Shown: piece by piece, positions 42,324 through 50,524 of the stretch
Position numbering within the stretch: position 1 is the stretch's first letter
Layout: each line of letters begins with the position of its first letter
Origin: Provencibacterium sp.
GTDB lineage: Bacteria > Bacillota > Clostridia > Oscillospirales > Ruminococcaceae
Direction of reading: 5' to 3'
DNA length: 64,000 nucleotides
Assembly: GCA_022792175.1 (NCBI GenBank)
Contig: JAAWAN010000013.1
Span: 62,001 to 126,000, forward strand
Made by a program: the position numbers and the translations under genes
Notes under the pieces: generated by a model
Seen by the model: the letters and a program-made list of their open reading frames with translations, nothing else
Told to the model about the DNA's origin: nothing
The model's database searches: none

Positions 42324-43334
42324 ATGCCCCAGCCGCTCATTGAAATTCAGTCGCTCTGTAAAACCTATTCCGGCAAGGGGGGAGCGGTGCCCGCTTTAGA
42401 GGATGTCAGCCTCTGCATTGACCGGGGGGATATTTTCGGCATTATCGGCCTTTCCGGCGCGGGAAAAAGCACGCTGGTGCGCTGCCTAAACTATCTGGAA
42501 AAGCCGACCTCCGGCACCGTGCGGGTGGATGGGGTGGACCTTTCCGCCCTCTCCGGCGCCGGGCTGCGGGAGCTGCGCCGCTCGATGGGGATGATCTTCC
42601 AGCAGTTTAATCTGATGATGCAACGCACCGCCCTGCAGAACGTGCTCTTCCCGCTCGAGCTGCAAAAGGCGGATAAAAAGCAGTCGGAGGCCCGCGCCAG
42701 AGAGCTGCTTGAGCTGGTCGGCCTGCTCGATCGGGCAAACGCCTACCCTGCCGAGCTCTCCGGCGGCCAGAAGCAGCGGGTAGCCATTGCCCGGGCGCTG
42801 GCCACCCGCCCCAAGGTGCTGCTGTGCGATGAGGCCACCAGCGCCCTCGACCCGACGACGACCGTCTCCATCCTCTCGCTGCTCGAGAGCATCAACCGGC
42901 AGCTCGGGCTGACCATCGTCATCATCACCCATGAGATGCGGGTGATTGAATCCATCTGCAACCGGGTGGCCATTATTGATGAGCACCGCATTGCCGAGTG
43001 CGGGCCGGTGGAGGAAATTTTCAGCCGCCCGCAGAGCGAGGCCGCCCGCCGGCTGGTGCTCCCGGAGGGACGCACGGTGCAGATGACCGGCGGCCGGTGC
43101 GTGCGCATTGTTTTTAACGGCAGCTCCTCCTTTGAGCCGGTGGTGGCCAACCTGGTGCTTGAGTGCCGCGCGCCGGTCAACATCCTCTTTGCGGATACCC
43201 AAAATGTCAGCGGCCAGGCCCACGGGCAGATGGTGCTCCAGCTCCCTGAGGATGAGGCGGCCGCCGGACGGATGCTCCGCTCGCTTGCGGCGCGCGGGAT
43301 AACGGCAGAGGAGGTAACCGGATATGTGGAATGA
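42324..43334 (+). CDS. metN: Methionine ABC transporter ATP-binding protein
   Basis: 336 residues from ATG at 42324 (AGGAGG about 9 nt before). Walker A GLSGAGKST (42-50), Q-loop FQQFNL, signature LSGGQKQR, Walker B LLCDEATSALD and the H-loop ITHEMR are complete. Residues about 260-336 form the NIL/ACT-like methionine-sensing domain that gives feedback (trans-inhibition) in MetNI. Overlaps metI by 11 nt and follows the Met T-box. Confidence 0.96.
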   Translation: MPQPLIEIQSLCKTYSGKGGAVPALEDVSLCIDRGDIFGIIGLSGAGKSTLVRCLNYLEKPTSGTVRVDGVDLSALSGAGLRELRRSMGMIFQQFNLMMQRTALQNVLFPLELQKADKKQSEARARELLELVGLLDRANAYPAELSGGQKQRVAIARALATRPKVLLCDEATSALDPTTTVSILSLLESINRQLGLTIVIITHEMRVIESICNRVAIIDEHRIAECGPVEEIFSRPQSEAARRLVLPEGRTVQMTGGRCVRIVFNGSSSFEPVVANLVLECRAPVNILFADTQNVSGQAHGQMVLQLPEDEAAAGRMLRSLAARGITAEEVTGYVE

Positions 43335-43983
43335 AGCAATGCTCCGCCTGCTGCTGCGCGGCATCGGCGAGACCTTTTATATGACCCTCGGCTCTACCCT
43401 TTTTGCCTATATCATCGGCCTGCCGCTCGGCCTTCTGCTGGTCATCTGCGCGCCGGATGGCCTCGCTCCGAAGGCCATTCTCTACAAAACGCTCGATATC
43501 ATCGTCAATATCACCCGCTCCATCCCCTTTCTGGTGCTGATGATTTCGGTCATCCCCTTCACCCGGGCGGTGGTCGGCACTTCAATCGGTTCAACGGCGG
43601 CCATCGTTCCGCTGGTGCTCTCGGCGGCCCCCTTCGTCGCCCGGCTGGTGGAGTCCTCCATCCGCGAGGTGGATCCGGGCGTGGTGGAAGCGGCGCAGTC
43701 GATGGGGGCCAGCACCCTGCAGATTATCTGCAAGGTACTGCTGCCGGAGGCAAGGCCCTCGCTTTACAGCGGCTGCGCCATCGCTATCACCACCATTCTC
43801 GGCTATTCGGCCATGGCCGGAGCGGTTGGCGGCGGCGGGCTCGGCAATATCGCCATCAGCTACGGCTATAACCGCTACCAGAGCGATATCATGCTCGTAA
43901 CGGTTATCCTGCTTATCCTGATCGTTCAGCTGTTTCAGGAGATTGGCTCCCGCGCCTCCCGCAAAACGGATAAGAGAAAGTAA
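43324..43983 (+). CDS. metI: Methionine ABC transporter permease
   Basis: 219 residues, five helices. The inner-membrane-component motif EAAQSMGASTLQIICKVLLP (the EAA loop contacting MetN) is present, and the text ITRSIPFLVLMISVIPFTR is typical of MetI. ATG at 43324 overlaps metN. Confidence 0.96.
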   Translation: MWNEAMLRLLLRGIGETFYMTLGSTLFAYIIGLPLGLLLVICAPDGLAPKAILYKTLDIIVNITRSIPFLVLMISVIPFTRAVVGTSIGSTAAIVPLVLSAAPFVARLVESSIREVDPGVVEAAQSMGASTLQIICKVLLPEARPSLYSGCAIAITTILGYSAMAGAVGGGGLGNIAISYGYNRYQSDIMLVTVILLILIVQLFQEIGSRASRKTDKRK

Positions 43984-44080
43984 AGCGGCTTTATAAAAGT
44001 CCATCCGGCAGGGCGGTCTGATTTCAGCCGCCCTGCAGATAAAATATCCACAGCTTATATGCAGAAAGGAACGATGAAAG

Positions 44081-44968
44081 ATGAAAAAATCCATTTATGC
44101 AGGGCTGGCTGCACTGCTCTCTGCCGCGCTTCTTGCCGGCTGCTCCTCGGGCGGAGCGGCCCCGGCCTCCTCCGCGGCGCCGGCCTCTTCCGCCGCTCCG
44201 GCTTCCTCTGCCTCCGGGGAAGGCAATGCGAATGCCGATACCGTCCCCCTCAAGGTGGGCGCATCGCCGACGCCGCACGCCGAGATACTGGCTAAGGCCG
44301 CAGAGGAGCTGGCAGAAAAGGGCATCCAGCTGGAGATTGTCGAGTTCACCGACTATGTGCAGCCCAATCTGGCGCTGGACTCCGGCGAGCTGGACGCAAA
44401 CTTTTTCCAGCACACCCCTTATCTTGATCAGTTCAACGCCGACCGCGGCACTAAGCTGGTCCCCGTCGGCACGGTGCACTATGAGCCACTCGGGCTTTAC
44501 GCCGGAAAGACCTCCTCAATAGAGGCGCTGCCGGATGGGGCCACTATCGCCGTCCCGAACGATACGAGCAACGAGGCGCGCGCGCTGCTGCTGCTTCAGG
44601 CGCAGGGGCTGCTGAGCCTTCGGGAGGATGCCGGCGTCAACGCCACCCAGACGGACATCACCGAAAACCCCAAAAACCTGAAAATCCAGGAGATTGCCCC
44701 CGAGCAGGTCGCCCGCTCGCTGCAGGATGTGGATATGGCGGTTATCAACGGCAACTATGCCATTTTAGGCGGGCTCAGCATCGCCGATGCGCTCGCGCAG
44801 GAGGAGAAAGACTCGCTGGCAGCCGAGACCTATGCCAATGTTCTGGTCGTCCGGGAGGGGGATGAGAGCCGCTCAGAGATTACCGAGCTGCTGGCGGTTC
44901 TGCAGGGGGATGCCATCGCCTCCTTTATTGAAAGCAGCTATGCCGGCGCCGTCGTCCCGATGAGCTGA
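44081..44968 (+). CDS. metQ: Methionine-binding lipoprotein
   Basis: 295 residues. Signal peptide with lipobox LLAGC (Cys21), then an Ala/Pro/Ser linker with three APASS-type repeats (about 25-45), then the NlpA/MetQ fold: VPLKVGASPTPHAEILAKA, FTDYVQPNLALDSGELDANF, FQHTPYLDQF, and AVINGNYAILGGL. It is anchored outside the cell and delivers methionine to MetNI. The gap to metI is 97 nt. Confidence 0.96.
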   Translation: MKKSIYAGLAALLSAALLAGCSSGGAAPASSAAPASSAAPASSASGEGNANADTVPLKVGASPTPHAEILAKAAEELAEKGIQLEIVEFTDYVQPNLALDSGELDANFFQHTPYLDQFNADRGTKLVPVGTVHYEPLGLYAGKTSSIEALPDGATIAVPNDTSNEARALLLLQAQGLLSLREDAGVNATQTDITENPKNLKIQEIAPEQVARSLQDVDMAVINGNYAILGGLSIADALAQEEKDSLAAETYANVLVVREGDESRSEITELLAVLQGDAIASFIESSYAGAVVPMS

Positions 44969-45002
44969 AGGCAGAGGGCTGTAGGAAACACGCTTTCGGG
45001 TT

Positions 45003-45052
45003 AAAAAAGAGGCTGTTCAAAAACGCGGACGTTTTTGAACAGCCTCTTTTTC
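45003..45052. terminator. Terminator between metQ and the M56 gene, convergent
   Basis: A 23-bp stem pairs 45003-45025 with 45030-45052 (arm core AGAGGCTGTTCAAAAACG) with loop CGGA and T5 on the plus side. The minus side also ends in T6, so it serves both genes. Confidence 0.85.
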
Positions 45053-45055
45053 TCT

Positions 45056-46903
45056 TCATGGCTCCGGCCGAAGCTGAAGGCTGGCGGCAATCGTCTGCAG
45101 CTGCTGCTCTGAAACGCCGCAGTCCGGCAGGAAGCGGATGCCCACATAGGCGGCCAGCTCTTTTTGATAACAGAGAATTCCCTTCGTTTCCAATACGGGA
45201 ACGCTGGCCATCGCCGCATCCGGATGCTCCCGCATATATTCCTCATCCAGATAGGAAACCCCGGCAATACCGCTCTCCCCGCTCTCATCGGTGCGCACCG
45301 GCGTATAGGGGTCCCAGACTTCCATCCGCCCCAGGCGCAGCTCATAGTAAACGGTTTTATAAACCTCCTGCGGCGGCAGCTCCTCCTCCCCCTCGTAAGG
45401 GGTGTAGCCGTTAAAGCCGATGGTGGCCACCCGCTGTCCCTCTCCCTCCCCTACAACGATATCCAGAACGGTATAAAAGGGGCTGCTCCCGCTCTGCGGC
45501 TCTTTTGGGGCCTCTATCCGCCAGCCCTCGGGCAGGGCCAGCTGCGCCTGAAAGGGAGCGTCCGCGGCCAGGCTGTTTTGCTGCAGAGCCTGCTGCTCAT
45601 AGGCCGGAAAACGGACGGCCAGCAGCTGATAGCCCTGCGGCAGGGACTGCTCCTGCTGCAGCGCCAGCAGGTCCACCCGCACGCTCTGCCCGCTGCTGTG
45701 AAGAGAGGCTTCCATCCAAAGCTCCTGATAGCTCGCATTGGACAGATCAATCTGATATTCGCCGCCCGGCTTCCAGCTGCGTTCGGCATTCGCCTTCTCA
45801 AAGAAATGCACGCTCCTGCTTTGCTCCCCCATCCCCGCCCGGCCGGCTATCTGGATATTCCAGTCCTCCCCGTTCGGATAATTCCCGGGAAGGGTGAAGT
45901 ACACCGAGCCGTCCTCATAAAAAAGGCTGTCGGTCAGCTGATGGAGCAGCTCGTCAGAGGCGGGCTTCGCACCGGTAAAGGTGCAGCTTACCAGCGCCAG
46001 CGTGCCGACCGCTGCCAGCAGAAGGCCGGAAAGGGCGGCCTTCGGGGCATGCGCAATCATCTGAATGCGTTTTTTTAGCCCGCTGTGCCCGAGCGCCATG
46101 GTGGTCGCCATGCAGCCCAGCTGGGCGGGCGACTGCCGGATGCGGATAAGGCTGAGAAGCGTTTCCCCATAGGCCAGCCGCTGCTCTTCCCCCAGCAGAG
46201 CCATCGTGCGCTCATCGCAGGCGAGCTCGCAGTCTGTCCGGGAGCAGGCGGCCGCTGCCCAGACCAGCGGGTTAAACCAGTGGAGCGTCAGGCAGAGCAC
46301 CCGCAGCAGCGACCAGAAAAGGTCCCGCTGGCGAAAGTGGCAGTATTCGTGCGCCAGCACATGCCGCAGCATCTGCGGCGTTTCGGCTGCCTGCGCCGTG
46401 ATATAGACCGCCGGATGAAACAGGCCGAACAGGCAGGAGGAGGGAATATTCCACACCAGATAGACCGGCAGCGGGCAGTCGGCCGCATAGCGCTCCCTCT
46501 GCCGCCTCAGCCCCCTGCCAAAGGAAATGTTGACCAGAAGAAACCATCCGCCAACCGCCGCCGAGCCCGCCGCCCAGAGAAGGGTGAGCGGAAAAAGTCT
46601 GTTCTCTTCCTCCCCGGCAGAGGGGAGAGTCTCCTCTGCCAAAGCTTCTCCGGCCGGCGAAAAATCCGTTTCAACCATAGCCGCCTGTCCGGACAGGCGC
46701 TGCTGTGCCGGCAGAACTGCCGCCACATTGGCCACGCTCGAGGCCGCCGGCAGCGAAAAGGGAATCAGCAGCCGGAGTACCGCCGCCAGCCAGAGCCCAT
46801 ATTGCAGCCGACGGCTGATTTTTCCCCACAAAGCCCGCCGCAAAAGCAGCAGCGCCCCCAGCAAAACCGAGGAGGTCAGCATCCATTCAAAAATTTTAAT
46901 CAT
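45056..46903 (-). CDS. BlaR1/MecR1-like M56 membrane metalloprotease sensor
   Basis: 615 residues from ATG at 46903. Four N-terminal helices surround the gluzincin motif HEYCHFRQRD (His185, Glu186, His189), followed by CELACDERTMALLGEE, the family's third-ligand segment. After a helix near 330 the C-terminal 280 residues face outward but show no penicillin-binding STxK/SxN/KTG motifs; instead they are a beta-rich domain (GSVYFTLPGNYPNGEDW, YFYTVLDIVVGEGEGQ-like). So it is a M56 sensor with an undefined sensor domain, not a beta-lactam receptor. ATG overlaps the blaI stop by 8 nt; ribosome site GGAGGAGAAGG. Confidence 0.88.
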   Translation of the reverse strand: MIKIFEWMLTSSVLLGALLLLRRALWGKISRRLQYGLWLAAVLRLLIPFSLPAASSVANVAAVLPAQQRLSGQAAMVETDFSPAGEALAEETLPSAGEEENRLFPLTLLWAAGSAAVGGWFLLVNISFGRGLRRQRERYAADCPLPVYLVWNIPSSCLFGLFHPAVYITAQAAETPQMLRHVLAHEYCHFRQRDLFWSLLRVLCLTLHWFNPLVWAAAACSRTDCELACDERTMALLGEEQRLAYGETLLSLIRIRQSPAQLGCMATTMALGHSGLKKRIQMIAHAPKAALSGLLLAAVGTLALVSCTFTGAKPASDELLHQLTDSLFYEDGSVYFTLPGNYPNGEDWNIQIAGRAGMGEQSRSVHFFEKANAERSWKPGGEYQIDLSNASYQELWMEASLHSSGQSVRVDLLALQQEQSLPQGYQLLAVRFPAYEQQALQQNSLAADAPFQAQLALPEGWRIEAPKEPQSGSSPFYTVLDIVVGEGEGQRVATIGFNGYTPYEGEEELPPQEVYKTVYYELRLGRMEVWDPYTPVRTDESGESGIAGVSYLDEEYMREHPDAAMASVPVLETKGILCYQKELAAYVGIRFLPDCGVSEQQLQTIAASLQLRPEP

Positions 46904-47273
46904 CCTTCTCCTCCTTCGCCCGGCGCAAAATCTCCTGAAGCTCCTCCACCTCCTGCCGGGAGAGGCCGCGGCTATCCGCCAGCGTATTGAGCAGCAGCCC
47001 CAGGCTTCCGCCATAGAGCCGGGCAAGAAAGCTCTCTGTCTCCTCCCGCCGGGCCTGCCTCTGCTCAATGGCCGGATAAAACTGCTTGGCGCGCTCCCCC
47101 TGTTCATGGCGGACCGCCCCTTTCTGCTCCAGCCGGCCGAGCATGCTGATAACCGTGTGCTTGCTCCAGCCGGTCTCCTCCTGCAGCGCCGCCACCAGCT
47201 GGGTAATCGTGCGAGGCGGGGAATGCCACAGGACATTCATCAGCTTCCATTCCCCATCCGACAGGCTGATCAT
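46896..47273 (-). CDS. BlaI/MecI-family repressor
   Basis: 125-residue winged-helix repressor. The DNA-binding N-terminus reads ISLSDGEWKLMNVLW and GWSKHTVISMLGRLEQKGAV; the C-terminal half is the dimer helix with the protease-sensitive region. It would repress its own operon until the M56 partner cleaves it or triggers cleavage. ATG at 47273 preceded by GGAGGGAAAAGG. The operon order blaI then M56 sensor is standard. Confidence 0.93.
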   Translation of the reverse strand: MISLSDGEWKLMNVLWHSPPRTITQLVAALQEETGWSKHTVISMLGRLEQKGAVRHEQGERAKQFYPAIEQRQARREETESFLARLYGGSLGLLLNTLADSRGLSRQEVEELQEILRRAKEEKDD

Positions 47274-47290
47274 ATCCTTTTCCCTCCTTT

Positions 47291-47340
47291 GGTAAGCATT
47301 TGACTACCTAAAAAATAACATATAGGTAAACATTTGTCAA
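47291..47340 (-). promoter_or_regulatory. blaI promoter with two operator-like direct repeats
   Basis: Minus strand TTGACA (47340-47335), 17 nt, TATTTT (47317-47312). Two similar boxes, read on the plus strand GGTAAACATTTGTC (47325-47338) and GGTAAGCATTTGAC (47291-47304), overlap the -35 and lie past the -10; each contains the ACATTTGT-like core known for BlaI/MecI sites. This arrangement suits autorepression. Confidence 0.7.
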
Positions 47341-47419
47341 CCTTAATTTAGGATTTTAAAGGGCAAGGATATTTAAAATATACTTTTTTTAAATGCTGTG
47401 CCCTGGGACTTTTACCGAT

Positions 47420-47462
47420 AAAAAACCGCTTTTGGCTTTTTTAAAGTCAAAAGCGGTTTTTT
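47420..47462 (-). terminator. Terminator after the methyltransferase gene
   Basis: AAAAAACCGCTTTTG (47420-47434) pairs with CAAAAGCGGTTTTTT (47448-47462). It has T6 on each strand side and sits about 90 nt beyond the stop at 47552. Confidence 0.8.
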
Positions 47463-47551
47463 AGGATCGCATATAGCCCTTGGTGCCGGAAACTGACACA
47501 GAAAAACAGCCAAAGCGGCCTTTGCCATTACCGATTACCGAATCAACTGCG

Positions 47552-48550
47552 CTACTCCCGCACGCAGCAGAAAACGCCTGCCTTTTTTCCGTTTACCAGC
47601 GTATCTATCCGCTGGCGGCAGCGTATCCCGGAATTTTCCAGCGCGCCGGCAAACTCGGCCTTGCGGGCAGAGAGCAGAATGAGCGTTCCGCCCGGCTTTA
47701 AAACCCGATAAAGCTCCTGCAGCATCTCCCGATAAAAGCCCTCCATATCCGCTATCTGCTCATAATAGCCCCAAGGCGGATCGGTAATCACCGCATCCAG
47801 CGAGCCCTCTGCCAGCCCGGAAAGCTGTCGTACATCCGCCGTCTGCAGAGAGAGGCCCGGAAATTTTCTGGCCAGCTCTCCTTTTTTCAGCGCCTGTATC
47901 TTCTGCGGATCGCTGTCAGAGGCAAGCACCCGCCGGATAGAAAAACCAGTCAGCAGCTGCCGGGGAATGGCGCCATAGCCGCAAAACGGGTCACACACCA
48001 GCATGCCGGCACTCAGATGGGCGCAGCTGCACAGAAGATAGGCAAGCTCCGGGCGCAGCTCCCCTTTGTTGAGGTTTTTTTCGGTCGCCTCCCGTTTATG
48101 AAGAAGCTGCCCGCAAAAGCCGGCCCCCTCCGAGCGGATGATATACCAGATTTCGGTCTGCGGGTTCACCCGGTCGAGCCGCAGCCGGCTCTGCTGCGCC
48201 ACCTGCTTTTCCGCCATCAAAACAATTCCCTTATCCACCTTTGCAAACTGGTTTTCCCGGGAAAAACGGACGCGATAGCTGCCCTGGCTGATTAAAAAGC
48301 GATGCTTTTCCCGACAGACGGTGCGCACCATTTTTTCAAAGGAAAGAGGTCCCCGAGGAAAGGAGGAGAGCAGATAGAAGGTGTTGTTCAGATAGAGCGC
48401 CTGCCGCAGCAGCCGCCAGTCCCCGTCAAACCGGTAGTGAATCAGCCCGTCATAAACGGCAATCACCTTCGCGCCGGGAAGCTGCCGCACAAGCTCGCGG
48501 CTGACCGCCTCCCCAAACCCAGTGATAAATGTCGAAATATATTCGGCCAA
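47552..48550 (-). CDS. THUMP/UPF0020-type RNA methyltransferase
   Basis: 332 residues. N-terminal part looks THUMP-like (GFGEAVSRELVRQLPGAKVI); the C-terminal Rossmann fold has the SAM motif VCDPFCGYGAIPRQL and the catalytic ITDPPWGYYEQ (DPPW, N-methyltransferase type). GELRPELAYLLC is the usual link between the two. Closest functional class is guanine-N2 methylation of tRNA or rRNA (Trm14/RlmL-like); the exact site is unknown. The start is TTG at 48550 with GGGAGGG 7 nt upstream. Confidence 0.82.
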   Translation of the reverse strand: MAEYISTFITGFGEAVSRELVRQLPGAKVIAVYDGLIHYRFDGDWRLLRQALYLNNTFYLLSSFPRGPLSFEKMVRTVCREKHRFLISQGSYRVRFSRENQFAKVDKGIVLMAEKQVAQQSRLRLDRVNPQTEIWYIIRSEGAGFCGQLLHKREATEKNLNKGELRPELAYLLCSCAHLSAGMLVCDPFCGYGAIPRQLLTGFSIRRVLASDSDPQKIQALKKGELARKFPGLSLQTADVRQLSGLAEGSLDAVITDPPWGYYEQIADMEGFYREMLQELYRVLKPGGTLILLSARKAEFAGALENSGIRCRQRIDTLVNGKKAGVFCCVRE

Positions 48551-48598
48551 CCTAAAGCCCTCCCGTCATCGATTCAGCCGCCGGACTCCCAGGCGCAC

Positions 48599-49507
48599 TC
48601 AGCAAAAGTCAAACCGGCCGTTGTCTACATCCAGCCGCGCGCGGATACCGAGGGGAAAAACGGCATGGCGGGTGCCATGGCCGAAATCATCGGTATAGGC
48701 GACCGGGATATGGCAGCGCTCCCCGAAGCGCTGCAGGCACTGCAGCAGCATATCGGGCGGCTGCTGGGCATAGTGCCCGAAGATGAGCCCGCTCACCTGC
48801 CGCATAAAGCCGCTCTGCTCGATGAAGGCGAGGGTGGAAGCGACTGCCCCCACCTCGCTGAAGTGCTCATGGTCCTCTAAAAACAGCAGATAGCGCTCCC
48901 CCTTTTCATAGTGAAAATAGGGGTTTGCCAGCGTGAGGGCAAACTGCGGGCCATAGCCGCCGATGAGCGTCCCCTCGCAGCGGCCAGGACAGATGCTGCG
49001 CCAGCGGCTGCCGCGGATATACCCCTGCCCCTCATATCCTTCGACAAAGCGCGCGCAGAACTGCTGCCAGTCATACTGCCGCAGGTCCGCGAAAACGCCC
49101 GCGCCCATCCCATAATAGGTGGTCAGACCGGTCTGCGCATAGATGGCGTTTAAAATCGAGGTGCCGTCGCTGTAGCTGGAAAAAAGCTTGGGATGGCGGC
49201 GGATATGCTCATAATCAATCAACGGCAGAATTTCGGCCCCGCCTTCCCCGCCGCCGAAGAGCACCATCCCCACCTTCTCATCGGCAATCAGCGCGTTAAG
49301 GTCCGCCGCGCGCTCCTTTTCGCTTGCGGCATAGCCGTAGCTGTCCCGGTAGATATTTTTCCCCGCCTTTACCGAAAATCCCTGCCGCTCTATCTCCTCG
49401 AATATCTGCGCATAATGCGCCCTGTCCGCAACATGGCAGGGGCAGAAGATGCCGATCTTCCCGCCGGGCGTCAATCTTTTTGCCTGCACAATCAAGTCCT
49501 CCTCCAT
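48599..49507 (-). CDS. LD-carboxypeptidase, S66 family
   Basis: 302 residues. Serine nucleophile in FSSYSDGTSIL (Ser113), the Glu of FLEDHEHFSEV and the His of DDFGHGTRHAVF complete the S66 Ser-Glu-His triad. N-terminal KIGIFCPCHVADRAHY is the usual lead strand. Known members cut the L,D bond of cytosolic muramyl tetrapeptides during murein recycling, or release microcin/self-immunity peptides (MccF type). No signal peptide. ATG at 49507 with AAGGA about 7 nt upstream. Confidence 0.88.
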   Translation of the reverse strand: MEEDLIVQAKRLTPGGKIGIFCPCHVADRAHYAQIFEEIERQGFSVKAGKNIYRDSYGYAASEKERAADLNALIADEKVGMVLFGGGEGGAEILPLIDYEHIRRHPKLFSSYSDGTSILNAIYAQTGLTTYYGMGAGVFADLRQYDWQQFCARFVEGYEGQGYIRGSRWRSICPGRCEGTLIGGYGPQFALTLANPYFHYEKGERYLLFLEDHEHFSEVGAVASTLAFIEQSGFMRQVSGLIFGHYAQQPPDMLLQCLQRFGERCHIPVAYTDDFGHGTRHAVFPLGIRARLDVDNGRFDFC

Positions 49508-49621
49508 ATGACGTCCTTATATCATTTCCGGTCTTACGGCAGGCCCTTTTGGCCAAAGCCGGCCGCCTTTTCATTATAATGCAAACAGCAGCCGGCCGCA
49601 AGAAGGGCGGCCGGCAAAAAT

Positions 49622-50485
49622 CTATAGCTCGCTGCAGATGTGCGTATACAGCGCCTGCATGAACGCTTCCCCCTGCCTGCACTCCGCTACCGTCGTAACC
49701 ACCGCCTGCTTATCCGGCAGCACCATGGCAATCTGGGAATATTTCCCGTCCGCCCGGTAGGAGTTATATTCCCCCCGCCAGAACAGGTAGCCGTAGGGCG
49801 CCTGCGTCTGCTGCCGGGTGCTCTCTATAATCCAGCCGGGGTCCAGCAGCTGCCTGCCCTCCCATCTTCCCTGATAGAGGCAGAAAAGGCCGAACCTGTG
49901 CAGCTCGGAAAGGGACAGAAAAAGTCCTCCCGCGCCAAAGGTGTTGCCCAGCGGGTCGCATTCCCAGGTGGGACGCTTGATTTTAAGAGGGGAAAACAGC
50001 CGCGGCGTCAGATAGGAGACCAGGTCACAGCCCGCCCGCCTCTGCACCAGTATCCCCGCCAGGTAAGGTCCCACATTGTTATAGACAAAGCGGCTTCCCG
50101 GTTCATGGGTGAACGGAATAGCCAGAGACAGCTTTACCCAGTCATCTTCCTCGTAGAAGGGGCGCTGCTCCCCCATCAGGCTGCCGCTCTCCTGCCCCAG
50201 GCACATAGTCAGCAGATCCCGCACCACCGCCCGGCTCAGCGGGCCGGAGATATTTTCCGGTATATCTGCGGCAAATGCGTCTGTCAGCTTTTCATCCAGC
50301 GAGAGCAGTCCCTCCTGAAGGGCGAATCCGACTGCGCAGGAAGTGAAGCTCTTGGAAGCCGAATAGATATTTCTCCTGCATTCGCCCTCCAGCAGCCACT
50401 GCTCCTGCCTGTCCCCCTCCTGATAGATTTTGATTCCCAAAAGGCCGAGCGGCTTTGCCGCCTTAACGAATTCCTGCAGTCCCAT
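49622..50485 (-). CDS. Serine hydrolase, class C beta-lactamase-like
   Basis: 287 residues, no signal peptide. SASK (Ser42, Lys45) is the SxxK nucleophile motif and FVYNNVGPYLAG holds the YxN motif. The third motif (HxG-like) is not obvious in the C-terminal part. Such cytosolic members often act as esterases or D-amino-acid peptidases; penicillin resistance is not implied. ATG at 50485, GGAGG 7 nt before. Placed between the LD-carboxypeptidase and the YesN regulator. Confidence 0.85.
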   Translation of the reverse strand: MGLQEFVKAAKPLGLLGIKIYQEGDRQEQWLLEGECRRNIYSASKSFTSCAVGFALQEGLLSLDEKLTDAFAADIPENISGPLSRAVVRDLLTMCLGQESGSLMGEQRPFYEEDDWVKLSLAIPFTHEPGSRFVYNNVGPYLAGILVQRRAGCDLVSYLTPRLFSPLKIKRPTWECDPLGNTFGAGGLFLSLSELHRFGLFCLYQGRWEGRQLLDPGWIIESTRQQTQAPYGYLFWRGEYNSYRADGKYSQIAMVLPDKQAVVTTVAECRQGEAFMQALYTHICSEL

Positions 50486-50524
50486 AATAGCCTCCTTATT
50501 TATACAGCCTTTCTTCTGCCGCCT

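Noticed and set aside
45056-47236. A 726-codon version of the M56 gene
   Set aside because: The extra 111 residues are Arg-rich and are the out-of-frame shadow of blaI; the ATG at 46903 has the proper ribosome site.
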